Under the pieces are notes generated by a model. The model ran no database searches and was not told where the DNA came from. It saw only the letters and a program-made list of their open reading frames with translations. From JAIBBG01 sp040381475 (GTDB lineage: Bacteria; Bacteroidota; Bacteroidia; Flavobacteriales_D; Sanyastnellaceae), in contig JBEIHH010000029.1 in NCBI GenBank assembly GCA_040381475.1, positions 1 through 27,632 on the forward strand: DNA of 27,632 nucleotides. The letters run 5' to 3'. Shown one piece after another: positions 8,801-17,186 of the stretch; within the stretch, counting starts at the first letter, position 1; the number at the start of each line of letters is the position of its first letter. A program made the translations under genes and the position numbers.

Positions 8801-9281
8801 CCAGTTTTCCGACAATTCAACTGATGCATTCACATACCAATGGAATTTCGCTGGTCTTGGCATCAGCGACGAACCAAATCCAATATTTGAATTTCCCGTC
8901 GAAGACCCTGCCAACTTCGAGGTATGTCTCAAAGTTACCAGCCAATTGGGTTGTATCGACAGCACTTGCCGCTTTATAAATCTCGATAATCAATACGTAA
9001 TCTATGTGCCCAATGCTTTCACGCCTGACAATGACGGACTCAACGACGTATTCTTACCTGTTTTGAAAGGCTTTGATGATAGCACTTACACCTTTCAGAT
9101 TTTCGACAGATGGGGTGAGTTGATATTTGAGACCCATGATGTGCTGACGCCATGGGTGGGTGATGTGATCAACGGAACACATTATGCCAAAGACGACGTT
9201 TATCACTGGCAGATACTTATCAAGGATAAAGAAAAAGCTGAATATCTGAAATTCCGAGGACTGTTAACTCTGATCAGATAA
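5808..9281 (+). CDS. Giant secreted protein with eight Cys-bearing tandem modules, PKD domain and T9SS type B sorting domain
   Basis: A protein of 1157 aa. The start is GTG: a TAA lies in frame 12 nt upstream, and the next ATG (residue 13) would remove the charged end of the signal peptide (MTIRIALILTVVMLPL, cleavage near LAQ, residue 22). Residues about 23-107 form an N-terminal beta domain. About 108-735 hold eight tandem 75-80-aa modules, each starting near a Cys, with a central G-x-W/F strand pair, G-x-Y-x-Y and a second Cys. Two Ig-like domains follow (740-817, with YSWTP; 820-893, YSWSP), then PKD-like domains (895-978 and 980-1060). The CTD (1063-1157) has VPNAFTPDNDGLNDVF, IFDRWGELIFET and a terminal Arg, typical of type B cargo (TIGR04131-like). 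Likely exported and attached to the cell surface or matrix. No catalytic motif was seen. Confidence 0.95.
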   Translation: MTIRIALILTVVMLPLTKNLAQVTSTVNSANACSCDGTVTFNNPPLSVEYSLLDNNNSQISAGTAAAGNFSISGLCPGVFSLEVIQNSDTSIYYLNIPTSLVDPGDASFESICSTDGSVNLDNLVSGITPFGAWTSPSGNMLPLMPINAEFMEDGWYTYGVVSGACTVYTGVYIDFIQNADPGLTTTYEICETYVPFAMIDFMQGDPDPGGEWFDASGNPIDGFYYPATMNSGLFTYVIDTVPGCSPVFRTMNIDENAQPFAGNDTQISVCEGGIPFDMLTQLTGNPDAGGQWTSPQNTPVSGTFNPNTYTEGVYRYLITANAPCVADQALLTITFLNEDPSGESASISLCENASDIDMFLALNGNPTVGGNWTNISGQTVDGIFDPGGEIPGVYNYVFPNVGCSPDGADLTISVENLHNAGNDNSSITCVSASTLNLNSLLTLGAELGGIWTNEAGQQVSNSFAPSVGTGSYEFNYTVSGTLCPPDASIVVVTVQDAPEPPANNFIQMCEGDAPLNLSSLYPTIPDIFFENSGGVLIGELYNPSSGSQIITVVVASGNGCSDATGFIEIEVNNPVFADDSISIDLCSSLITFNLNTLLDAPAMASGSWFDQANQVVDEIIDLTAGVDLTYRYVIDPPPLCGSAELNVIVNVFEPQEAGEDNSFMFCSNDAPVALAELLPGSSSGVGTWSLNGLPYNNIQINPASDISGEYYYIVPQNGSCPSDFAILDITIQPEIDFSAGPDLSVCAGDPSVALGQTASPEATYSWTPSTDLSAANIPNPVLNIQADIDVLSVTFYTVTVNDGVCSFEDDIIVTISPRPIFQLVVPDSICRQDELTIAPGVEGNYSWSPAFLFDNPEASSQTIELQSSGNIICTVESDQGCMWSDTAGVIVNQLPFLQLFPMPLASCSPLEVIYAPDSSSSGIDAMIWQIDGQDIVTTDTFNTILDTPGVYGLTATAVSAEGCNTSLNFESLLEVYPSPVADFSVTPGQLSTIDPIAQFSDNSTDAFTYQWNFAGLGISDEPNPIFEFPVEDPANFEVCLKVTSQLGCIDSTCRFINLDNQYVIYVPNAFTPDNDGLNDVFLPVLKGFDDSTYTFQIFDRWGELIFETHDVLTPWVGDVINGTHYAKDDVYHWQILIKDKEKAEYLKFRGLLTLIR
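6129..8012 (+). repeat. Eight tandem 75-80-aa modules within the 5808-9281 protein
   Basis: Module starts fall at about 6129, 6357, 6600, 6837, 7077, 7314, 7545 and 7788. The shared pattern is (I/S)xxC-x(6)-hydrophobic-(L/M)xxLxG-x(4)-GG-x-W-x(4)-G-x(3)-G-x-F-x-P-x(5)-G-x-Y-x-Y-x(6-8)-C-x(6-9)-(I/V)xV, ending in AG(N/E/P)D. Modules 2-4 are the most alike (GNPxxGGxW); module 6 has lost the Trp. Divergence between copies suggests old duplication. The same module occurs once in the 12849-16400 protein. Confidence 0.85.
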
Positions 9282-9404
9282 TTCCTTTTGCATTCCTCGA
9301 ATGCTTAAAGTTCAGCTCCTGAATCATGCGATTTGACACGACGTCAACATTGTAACCTTTTTAGTTTCGCCCGTATAAAAACGCTGCGTTCGTGCTCCAC
9401 CCTG

Positions 9405-12400
9405 ATGCACAGATTAAACACAAAATCAATATCTTACATCCGATCCGAAGAACTGTTTTCTTACGGTAAGCAAGTTATTCTGGCAATTGTTCTGCTTATG
9501 TCGGGGCAACTGACCGCTCAGGAGTATGCTATCAGCGGCCCCGACATCGGTGGTTGTGGAGGCTTTCTTGTTGACAGCGGCGCCAGTGCCGCTGACTATA
9601 CGGCCAATGAAGATGAAACCATCACGATATGTGCAGCCCTGCCCGAAACAATCATTACCCTGGTTTGGAATGTTTTCAATCTCGGAACGGGTGATTATCT
9701 TGAGATTTATGACGGCAACTCGACTGCTTCGGCATTGATCGGCAGCTACACAGGCAATGATCTGGCATCACAGATATTCACTTCAGCCAATATCAGCGGA
9801 TGTTATACGCTTCACTTCGTATCGGACGGAAATGATGAAGGGAATTTTGCGGCTGAAATATCCTGCGGCACTCCCTGTCAGGCGCCGGTTTCATCAATTT
9901 CATCCACGTCTGGAATTTCGCCACTGATGATCTGTCCAGGTGAAAGTGTAACGTTCGACGGCGGTGCCACGCAATTCTTCAATGGAGGAACGATAGAAGA
10001 TTTTACCTGGGATTTTGATGACGGAACAACAAACAACAGCGGATGGCCCAATGTGAGCCACACTTTCAATGAACCAGGTGGCTATAAAGTTCAACTCTCT
10101 GTAACAGATGACAATGGATGTGTGAATACCAATCTGAACGACTTCCTTGTTTTAGTCAGCACCTACCCGAGTTTTAACCTCATCACCGAAATCACTGACC
10201 TTTGCAGCGGTGGTGAAGCTTTTTTAGGTGTCACTAACCTCGCGCAGGATTCTACATACTACAATGATAGCCTGAATGTCTGGATCAGCCAACCCTGGTT
10301 TGATCTACCCGACAATTTCAACCCTGATGGAATTTTTGTAGAAGATGATCAAACGCAGTGTCAGGATTTTTACTTTACTTACAATGGATTTGGAGCCAAT
10401 GAAATCATTGATGACATCGCTGACATTGACTATGTCTATCTAAATTTTGAACACAGTTTCATGCAGGATCTGATCATTACATTGGTATGTCCTAACGGTC
10501 AAACTGTAACATTACATCAGCAAACAGGCGGAGGAACCAATCTGGGCGAACCTGAGATTGTAGACGGTCCGGGAATTGGATTCTTGTATTCGTTTTCACC
10601 CGACGCATCGAATGGCACGTGGGGCGACAATGTTAACGGAGTCACATTGCCAGAAGGTGATTATGAAACGGTAACACCTCTTAGTGATTTACTGGGATGC
10701 CCGCTGAACGGAACATGGACACTTGAATTCTGCGATACCTGGGGAGGCGATGATGGTTATGTATTTGACTACGGCGTTCAATTTGACCCCTCACTTTATG
10801 GCGAAGTATTGAATTTTGCTCCGGAATATGGTCCTGGTTGTGATTCAACTTACTGGGAAGGCGCGGGCATTTCCGAAGAATCGGAAGGTTGCGATTATAT
10901 TCATGTAGTGCTTAGTAATCCCGGTAGTTACGATTTTCAATATGTGGCAATCAACAACTTTGGTTGCACATTCGACACTACCATCACCATAACCGTGGAC
11001 ACAGCTCCTGCAATCAATGCCGGACCTGATATGACGCTCGATTGCCTGAACCCGGATATGACACTGAACGGAACTTTCAACAATTTACCTGCAGCTTCGT
11101 GCAGTGAAGACGCAGGAACTTATTCATATGAGTATGACAATGAGGAAACCTTAACTTGGACATTTTGCCCGGACCAGGGCGCTACAGCTACTACTGCAAT
11201 GACTTTCACTTTTCTTTCCGGTGAAATGGAGAATTTTTTCGAAAGATTGGTCGTTTATGACGGGCCAAATACGAATTCACCTGTTCTCATTGACTGGACG
11301 GGAGGAGATGCAACAGGCATGAGCTGGACAGCGAGCAATTCAGATGGGTGCCTCACCGTATTTTTCCAGTCAGATTTTTCCAATTCATCAGCGGATGGCG
11401 ATTTTCAGCCATGGTCATACCAAGTTGGTTGTGAACAGGTCATTCCTGAGTACGAGTGGTATTGGACACCGGTCAATCCGTTGAACGATTCACAAAATCA
11501 GAACGCGTCAATAACCCAACTCGAGCAGACCACGACATTCACATTAACCGGATACCCTGCAGGGCAGCCCAATTGCGCCAGTTCGGACCAGGTTACCATC
11601 ACGGTCATCAATGATTTTGATGTCGAAACATTATCTTCCTTCCAGGCCTGCACTGGAACACTGACTGAAATTTACCCCGCTTCAGTATTGGGCGGCACAG
11701 CGCCAATCAATCTTCAATGGATCGATGAAAACGGCAACATTTACGAAGAAGACACAACTGAAGTGATAGCTTCACTCAGCGTCAACTATATGCTGGTTGG
11801 AGAAGATGCCTGCGGCTTGCGCGATACTTCAATGACGACAGTCAGCGCAGTTCCGCCGCTCGATGCCACTTTCAGCCTCACGAATTTTGAAGGATGCAAT
11901 CCCATAGATGCTCTGATGATTTCTGCTACTGAAGAGTATCAGAATATAGCTCAAATGATATGGCATTTTGGAGATGGAGACAGCACCGTTGTGCTTGCTT
12001 CGGCCAACCACACTTATACGGAGTCAGGAGTTTATTATCCATGGCTTAAGGTCGTTGATGTGAATGGATGCATCACAACAGATACATCGGAGATTCCGGT
12101 GAGGGCATTCCCATCTCCCATTGCTCAATTCACGGTTGACAACCCATTGGCCATTCTGCCGAATACCTCATTCAGGTTTGAAAACGAATCTACAGATGGT
12201 GAATACTTCCAGTGGTTATTTGACGAATTCGATCTGATTGATGCATTCGACACCACCTATGCTTTTCCGCCGAACACGGAGGGCACTTATGTAGTGGAAT
12301 TATTTGCCAGCAATCAATATGGTTGCACTGATCATACCGAAATGACAGTAATTGTAGATGAAGAAATTGATCTGTACATTCCCAATTCTTTCACGCCCGA

Positions 12401-12653
12401 TTATGACGGCATCAACGATGTTTGGCTTTTCAAAGGGTCCGGGTATAACAATTTGGTTTTCAACACCAAGATATTCAACCGCTGGGGGGAACTGATGTTC
12501 GAATCCAACGATCCCGAGGAAGCATGGACCGGAAATTACCGAGACGGCAGCAATTTTGTGCCGGATGGCTTATATTTCTATCGCATTCATGTACGCGATA
12601 CCCGCAATGAAATAGGCCATATTTTCGAAGGTCACATCACCGTCGTACGATAA
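9405..12653 (+). CDS. Giant secreted CUB/PKD/P-domain protein with T9SS type B sorting domain
   Basis: A protein of 1082 aa from the ATG at 9405. The frame opens at a TTG at 9333, but the extra 24 residues are Arg/Cys-rich and unlike a signal peptide, so I prefer the ATG; its n-region is still long before LAIVLLMSGQLTAQ (cleavage after about residue 39). Domains, by eye: CUB-like (about 50-155, DYLEIYDG); PKD (160-255, FTWDFDDGT); a P-domain-like jelly roll (320-465, HSFMQDLIITLVCPNG and GCPLNGTWTLEFCDTW); a second CUB-like domain (565-676, LVVYDGPN); Ig-like (680-735, TLTGYPAG); PKD (820-900, WHFGDGDS); PKD (905-985); and the CTD (987-1082) with IPNSFTPDYDGINDVW, IFNRWGELMFES and a terminal Arg. 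It is a clear paralogue of the next gene. Probable role: surface adhesion or matrix; no active site was found. Confidence 0.93.
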   Translation: MHRLNTKSISYIRSEELFSYGKQVILAIVLLMSGQLTAQEYAISGPDIGGCGGFLVDSGASAADYTANEDETITICAALPETIITLVWNVFNLGTGDYLEIYDGNSTASALIGSYTGNDLASQIFTSANISGCYTLHFVSDGNDEGNFAAEISCGTPCQAPVSSISSTSGISPLMICPGESVTFDGGATQFFNGGTIEDFTWDFDDGTTNNSGWPNVSHTFNEPGGYKVQLSVTDDNGCVNTNLNDFLVLVSTYPSFNLITEITDLCSGGEAFLGVTNLAQDSTYYNDSLNVWISQPWFDLPDNFNPDGIFVEDDQTQCQDFYFTYNGFGANEIIDDIADIDYVYLNFEHSFMQDLIITLVCPNGQTVTLHQQTGGGTNLGEPEIVDGPGIGFLYSFSPDASNGTWGDNVNGVTLPEGDYETVTPLSDLLGCPLNGTWTLEFCDTWGGDDGYVFDYGVQFDPSLYGEVLNFAPEYGPGCDSTYWEGAGISEESEGCDYIHVVLSNPGSYDFQYVAINNFGCTFDTTITITVDTAPAINAGPDMTLDCLNPDMTLNGTFNNLPAASCSEDAGTYSYEYDNEETLTWTFCPDQGATATTAMTFTFLSGEMENFFERLVVYDGPNTNSPVLIDWTGGDATGMSWTASNSDGCLTVFFQSDFSNSSADGDFQPWSYQVGCEQVIPEYEWYWTPVNPLNDSQNQNASITQLEQTTTFTLTGYPAGQPNCASSDQVTITVINDFDVETLSSFQACTGTLTEIYPASVLGGTAPINLQWIDENGNIYEEDTTEVIASLSVNYMLVGEDACGLRDTSMTTVSAVPPLDATFSLTNFEGCNPIDALMISATEEYQNIAQMIWHFGDGDSTVVLASANHTYTESGVYYPWLKVVDVNGCITTDTSEIPVRAFPSPIAQFTVDNPLAILPNTSFRFENESTDGEYFQWLFDEFDLIDAFDTTYAFPPNTEGTYVVELFASNQYGCTDHTEMTVIVDEEIDLYIPNSFTPDYDGINDVWLFKGSGYNNLVFNTKIFNRWGELMFESNDPEEAWTGNYRDGSNFVPDGLYFYRIHVRDTRNEIGHIFEGHITVVR

Positions 12654-12689
12654 CGGAAAGCCCTCTCGGAGGAAGTTTCCGCGATTTTT
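12654..12689 (+). terminator. Probable terminator after the first CUB/P-domain gene
   Basis: Immediately after the stop codon, CGGAAA (12654-12659) pairs with TTTCCG (12676-12681). An inner stem CCTC (12662-12665) / GAGG (12669-12672) closes a small loop. The hairpin is followed by CGATTTTT. The short T-run and interrupted stem make it weaker than the other two terminators of this region. Confidence 0.5.
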
Positions 12690-12738
12690 CACTTTTGTTC
12701 ATGCATTTCAGCAAAAAAAACAGCGATTTTCATACATG

Positions 12739-12772
12739 AACTGGTTGAAAAAACAACCATACTGAACCAGTT
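12739..12772 (+). repeat. Inverted repeat directly upstream of a strong promoter (possible operator)
   Basis: AACTGGTT (12739-12746) and AACCAGTT (12765-12772) are perfect 8-bp inverted arms. Nested between and partly overlapping them, GGTTG (12743-12747) and CAACC (12754-12758) form an alternative small hairpin across AAAAAA. The element ends 7 nt before the -33 box at 12779. It is not followed by a T-run, so a protein-binding site is more likely than a terminator. No known operator was recognised. Confidence 0.45.
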
Positions 12773-12778
12773 AAAAAA

Positions 12779-12807
12779 TTTGTTCGCATGCAACTTCTTT
12801 ATCTTTG
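12779..12807 (+). promoter_or_regulatory. Near-consensus Bacteroidota promoter for the 12849 gene
   Basis: TTTG at 12779-12782 (-33) and TATCTTTG at 12800-12807 (-7, TAnnTTTG) are both exact matches, separated by 17 nt. Transcription would begin near 12814, leaving a leader of about 35 nt before the ATG. This is the best promoter in the window and shows that the third giant gene can be transcribed on its own. Confidence 0.75.
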
Positions 12808-12848
12808 CTTAGTCATTAAAGGGTGTAGCATTAACTCTACTGATTTTC

Positions 12849-15800
12849 ATGAAACGGATTCTACTTCTCATTACGACAGTCTTAATTTCCCAACTCACAC
12901 AGGCTCAGTGCGGTAACCCCGGATTTTACTGTATGGACGACGGTACTTTTACTGTTTCAGACTATAACACGGTTTCAGACGACGCCGGTGGTGGTCCATA
13001 TACCGACACGGATTACACCATGACGCTGTGTCCTGATACTCCGGGAGACGTAGTTCAGCTGACTTTCAGCGCATTCGCTCTTCAAACGAGTCCAAATGCC
13101 AATAACAGCGATTACCTGAGCGTTTTCGATGGTGATGACACATCAGCGCCATCACTGGGTGATTACACAGGAAGCTCCATTCAGGGTCTTCAGATTACAG
13201 GAACTGTATTTAACACCACGGGCTGTCTGACACTTGTGTTTTCTTCCAATGGTCAGCCAAACGCAGCTTCTCCCGGTTTCGAAGCTCAGATTCTTTGCAC
13301 AACTCCTTGCGCCAACCCGACTGCGGCATCGGAAATCTTAAATCCTTCTCCTGATGACCCAGCTATTCAGACTGTAAGCGTGTGTATGGACACACCAATT
13401 ACTTTCGGTGACAATGGTTCGGCCGCAGCTGCAGGTTTTGCATTGGCTGAGTGGATATGGAATTTTGATGACGGCACAGTGGTTACCAACACAGGTCCGG
13501 GTAGTGTATCACATTCATTCAGCGAGCCCGGTGAGTACATCATAACTCTGACGGTTGAAGACAACAACCTCAACGAGTTAGGAAATGGTTGTCAAAGTCT
13601 CAATATTCTCCCATTGCAGGTTCTCGTGAGCACATACCCTACTTTCAGTGGTATGACTGATTTGGAAACATGCCTGGGTGAAACCGTAATAGGTGCGGTT
13701 GAAGTTGGAGACCCTGATGCATTACCTGGTGGAGATACAGAAATTGGTGGTGGAGCATCTGGAACAACATGGACAGCACTTCCTCCCCAGGTAGTTGCAG
13801 GTGAAACTTACCTCGCTGATGGCGCGGGTTTCTCCTACTCGACTTCGCTTGTATTCGACTTTTTCGAAGCGGACCAAACTCTTGAAAATTGTGACGACCT
13901 GTTGAGCATTTTTGTGAACATGGAGCACAGTTATATGGGTGATTTGGGTCTATTCATTACATGTCCTGACGGTACCATGGTAAATCTTGTTGAATGGGGA
14001 ACTAACGGTGGCGGAGGAACATTCCTCGGTGAAGCAATAGACAATGAGAATACTGAACCAGGTGTTGGATATGATTATTTCTGGGATCCAGATGCTACCA
14101 ATGGCACTTGGGGAGAGAATGCAACCGGAATTGACATATTGCCAACTGGATCTTACGAAGCCGCAGGCGACCTTTGCGATCTGGTTGGTTGCCCTCTTAA
14201 TGGTGAATGGTCATTCACCGTAACCGACAATCTTGCGATTGACAACGGCTATATTTTTTACTGGGGCATTGCTTTCAACCCGGAATTGTATCCCGGAGTA
14301 ACCACATTCACACCAACCATAGGTAGTGGCCCTGACTCATCGTATTGGGTAACTGCAGGAGCACAATGGATTACGGATGTTACGCCTGATGGAGATCAAA
14401 TTTCAATAACCCCAGAAACAGAAGGTGTTTTTGATTACACTTATACCGTAATCAATAGCTTCGGTTGTGAGTTCGACACCACCATTCAAGTAACCATCAC
14501 CCAGGCACCTCTTGTTAGTGCAGGACTTGATCAGTTATATAGTTGCGGTGCCGTAACACTCGAAGGTTCTTTGATTGGTGACGCACCGGTTGCTTGCTCA
14601 GAGTGTGGCACGTTCAACTACTGTTACGATGCATTCGATTTTTATCAGGCAACATACTGCCCCGATGTTCCAGGTCAAGGCGTTATTACAATTACATTCA
14701 TGGAAGGTTCTGCCGCTGTGAATGATAATCTCAACTTGTACGACGGTCCAAATACTTGGCCGTCTCCATGGCTTGGTGGCTTTACAGGTGATCTGAGCGG
14801 ACAGAGCTGGACCTCAACAGATCCAAGTGGTTGCCTGACCTTTTTCATATCGGAATGGGATGGCGAAGACAACTGCGCTGACGGCGGCGCAGATGAATGG
14901 ACTTATGTAGTAACGGCAACAAGTTCAACTGCTGCCAATTTCGTTTGGGACTGGAATCCGGGAACCGGATTAGACTTTTCCAATATTCAAACCCCTACAG
15001 TTATAGATCTTACTCAAACTACAACCTATACCCTTACAGGATATCCGGCCGGACATCCGGCATGCGGAAGCACCGATGAAGTGATAGTAAGTGTTGATCC
15101 ATTGGGTGATCCCGGTCTTGACAATAACATTACCGTTTGCAGTACTGATGCTCCGTTCAGTATGATTGATGAATTGTTGGGTACACCTGTATCTACAGGA
15201 ATCTGGTACGATGTCAATGACAATCCAATTCCGGATGGCATGTTTGATCCAATGACAGATCCTGCCGGCAATTATGAATACCGCGTCGAATTCGCCAATT
15301 GTTTGGCATTTTCAGTTCTTACGATTGAAATGGCAGGGCCGACGGTCATCAATATACCGAACGATACAACCATTTGTACCGGTGGTAGCATCAGCTTAGA
15401 TCTCTATGATCTTGACAATGGTCAGGCTCCATTCTCTTATACCTGGGATTATGATGGCGTTGTAATCGGCAATCAGCAGAACGCTTCGCACACCCCGCTT
15501 CAATCAGGCAATGCCTGTCTTACTGTTTTAGATGATTGCGGTTTTTCAATTACTGAATGCTTTGCCGTAGAAGTATTACCAGGAATTGATGTTGTATTCT
15601 CAGCAGACACCACTATGGCTTGTTATCCTGAGGTATATACGCTGACCAATGGAGTAGATCCGACATTCTACCAAACCTCCGAATGGACAATTTCCAACGG
15701 CAATGAAATCAACAACGAAGATGAAATTACGATTGGATTTGAATATCCTGGTACATATACTGTAACACTCACGCTCACCAATAGTCTGGGTTGTGCTTAT

Positions 15801-16400
15801 TCTGCAACGTATGATAACTACCTGACGTCATTCGCTCCGCCAATAGCAGGATACACTGCTGATCCGCAGCCAACCAATATTGAAGATACTGAAATACAGT
15901 TTACAGATGCCACACAGGGAGCTGAAATTGTTGAATACAGCTGGAGATTCTTTGACATGAGCGGACAACAGATCGGTGCATCTGCTCAGGCTAATCCAAA
16001 CTTTGAATTCCCGAATGACTTCGGAGGATTATACAATGTATTCATGGAAGTGACAGATATCAACGGCTGCACTGATGCTATTACTCCGGGTATCATTGAT
16101 ATCGACGATTTGCTGCAATTCTATGTACCAACGGCATTTACGCCGAACAACGACGGAGTAAATGATGTTCTCTTCTTTGAAGGAGCAGACATCAACCCTG
16201 ACCGATTCAGTGTTAAAGTGTTCAACAGATACGGCGACAAGGTTTTTGAAACTGCAGATCCAAGCACTCCATGGGTTGGAGACACCTACGATGGCGAATA
16301 TTTCGTTCCTAACGGAGCTTATAACTGGGTGGCGATTGTTGTATCTGATTCTACCGGAGAACGCAGGGAGCTTTCAGGTTCGGTTATGGTAATCAGATAG
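12849..16400 (+). CDS. Giant secreted CUB/PKD/P-domain protein with T9SS type B sorting domain (paralogue)
   Basis: A protein of 1183 aa with signal peptide MKRILLLITTVLISQLTQAQ (cleavage about residue 20). Domains, by eye: CUB-like (25-150, DYLSVFDGDD); PKD (175-262, WIWNFDDGT); P-domain-like jelly roll (310-480, HSYMGDLGLFITCPDG and GCPLNGEWSFTVTD); CUB-like (585-690, LNLYDGPN); Ig-like (695-750, TLTGYPAGHPAC); one copy of the Cys module found eight times in the 5808-9281 protein (about 756-831); an Ig/PKD-like domain (835-910); PKD-like domains (915-992 and 998-1085); and the CTD (1088-1183) with VPTAFTPNNDGVNDVLF, VFNRYGDKVFET and a terminal Arg. Order and signature strings match the 9405-12653 protein, from which it differs mainly by the inserted module. 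Its promoter is near consensus. Probable surface or matrix protein; specific ligand unknown. Confidence 0.96.
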   Translation: MKRILLLITTVLISQLTQAQCGNPGFYCMDDGTFTVSDYNTVSDDAGGGPYTDTDYTMTLCPDTPGDVVQLTFSAFALQTSPNANNSDYLSVFDGDDTSAPSLGDYTGSSIQGLQITGTVFNTTGCLTLVFSSNGQPNAASPGFEAQILCTTPCANPTAASEILNPSPDDPAIQTVSVCMDTPITFGDNGSAAAAGFALAEWIWNFDDGTVVTNTGPGSVSHSFSEPGEYIITLTVEDNNLNELGNGCQSLNILPLQVLVSTYPTFSGMTDLETCLGETVIGAVEVGDPDALPGGDTEIGGGASGTTWTALPPQVVAGETYLADGAGFSYSTSLVFDFFEADQTLENCDDLLSIFVNMEHSYMGDLGLFITCPDGTMVNLVEWGTNGGGGTFLGEAIDNENTEPGVGYDYFWDPDATNGTWGENATGIDILPTGSYEAAGDLCDLVGCPLNGEWSFTVTDNLAIDNGYIFYWGIAFNPELYPGVTTFTPTIGSGPDSSYWVTAGAQWITDVTPDGDQISITPETEGVFDYTYTVINSFGCEFDTTIQVTITQAPLVSAGLDQLYSCGAVTLEGSLIGDAPVACSECGTFNYCYDAFDFYQATYCPDVPGQGVITITFMEGSAAVNDNLNLYDGPNTWPSPWLGGFTGDLSGQSWTSTDPSGCLTFFISEWDGEDNCADGGADEWTYVVTATSSTAANFVWDWNPGTGLDFSNIQTPTVIDLTQTTTYTLTGYPAGHPACGSTDEVIVSVDPLGDPGLDNNITVCSTDAPFSMIDELLGTPVSTGIWYDVNDNPIPDGMFDPMTDPAGNYEYRVEFANCLAFSVLTIEMAGPTVINIPNDTTICTGGSISLDLYDLDNGQAPFSYTWDYDGVVIGNQQNASHTPLQSGNACLTVLDDCGFSITECFAVEVLPGIDVVFSADTTMACYPEVYTLTNGVDPTFYQTSEWTISNGNEINNEDEITIGFEYPGTYTVTLTLTNSLGCAYSATYDNYLTSFAPPIAGYTADPQPTNIEDTEIQFTDATQGAEIVEYSWRFFDMSGQQIGASAQANPNFEFPNDFGGLYNVFMEVTDINGCTDAITPGIIDIDDLLQFYVPTAFTPNNDGVNDVLFFEGADINPDRFSVKVFNRYGDKVFETADPSTPWVGDTYDGEYFVPNGAYNWVAIVVSDSTGERRELSGSVMVIR

Positions 16401-16426
16401 AACGTCTTTATCGATTAAAAACATAT

Positions 16427-16455
16427 AAAGCCATCCTTTCGGATGGCTTTTTTTT
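16427..16455 (+). terminator. Rho-independent terminator closing the giant-gene block
   Basis: A perfect 10-bp stem (AAAGCCATCC 16427-16436 / GGATGGCTTT 16441-16450) with loop TTTC is followed directly by further T residues to 16455. It lies 26 nt after the stop codon of the third giant gene. Between it and the convergent gene ending at 16692 I see no credible gene or further signal. Confidence 0.92.
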
Positions 16456-16691
16456 ATACGCGTGAAATTTTTGCTGCATTCGCAATTCATCCCTAACGAG
16501 TTTCAAAACCCTGTGAAAACGGAACTGAAAGCTGCAACAAATAAGGTATATCCGAACCCACCTTTTTCTCAATCTATCACCAATCATTCGAAAATGAATA
16601 GCAAACGAAGCCACGGTCACTCGAAAGTTAAATCGAAACCAGATTGATTACTAAAAGAAAAATCAGATCGACCTAATTGTTACAGTCTGCT

Positions 16692-17081
16692 TTAACCTTT
16701 GGTAAAATGATCCCTGATTTCGGCGATGCGTTGATTATCCGTTGGGTGATCTGAAGTACCAATCACAATTTCTTTTTTCAGAAACCTGTGATCCACGGTC
16801 ATAATATTTCTCAGCTCTTCCTGCGCACTGCCGGGACCACAAATGTATATGGCATCTTCAGAAACAAGATGACCCATCACCGCTTCATACATCTGCCCAA
16901 CTTCCTGAGCAACCTTATTGTGATGAGCGACCTCACTGCTTGAATGATCCGAATGTCGTTTTGATTTGATATGGCTGATCACTTGATAGTCACCGTTGTT
17001 TTTGCGATCCTGCGTTCCGATGATGTACGCCTGTTTGTGATCTATCCAAACACCAACCACATTTTTTCCCTGATAACTCAT
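16692..17081 (-). CDS. Small eRF1/Pelota-like (baeRF-type) domain protein, function unknown
   Basis: A 129-aa soluble protein without signal peptide or membrane segment. It opens with a strand motif GVWIDHKQAYII. A His/Ser-rich loop (residues about 40-55) follows, then a helix and the strand-loop AIYICGPGSAQEEL, then a strand EIVIGTS and a C-terminal helix ending RDHF. The 'VWID...A' start and 'hydrophobic-GPG-(A/K)-hydrophobic' loop resemble the single-domain bacterial eRF1/Pelota-like proteins, which are thought to act on stalled ribosomes; this is recognition by eye and not proof. The tripeptide GGQ of true release factors is absent. It follows a small coiled-coil gene by 105 nt on the same strand and may share its transcript. 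Confidence 0.75.
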   Translation of the reverse strand: MSYQGKNVVGVWIDHKQAYIIGTQDRKNNGDYQVISHIKSKRHSDHSSSEVAHHNKVAQEVGQMYEAVMGHLVSEDAIYICGPGSAQEELRNIMTVDHRFLKKEIVIGTSDHPTDNQRIAEIRDHFTKG

Positions 17082-17186
17082 AGTTTATTGTATTTTTTAT
17101 ATATGTTTCATGTTAGAATTCTTGTAAGGCACGAGGCCAAACAGCCTGAATGATATACTCCGCACTTATATAAGCCTGATAAGTGA

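Noticed and set aside
8405..8965. 186-codon open frame on the minus strand
   Set aside because: It lies wholly inside the 5808-9281 gene on the opposite strand; the plus-strand product has clear domains, and this one has no recognisable composition or start signal.
9333..9404. N-terminal extension of the CUB/P-domain gene from a TTG codon
   Set aside because: The added 24 residues (Arg, Cys and Thr rich) do not form a signal peptide, and TTG is rare; the ATG at 9405 is preferred, though even it gives a long n-region.
16462..16647. 61-codon plus-strand open frame after the giant-gene terminator
   Set aside because: It follows a strong terminator, has no promoter and no signal or domain; composition looks random.
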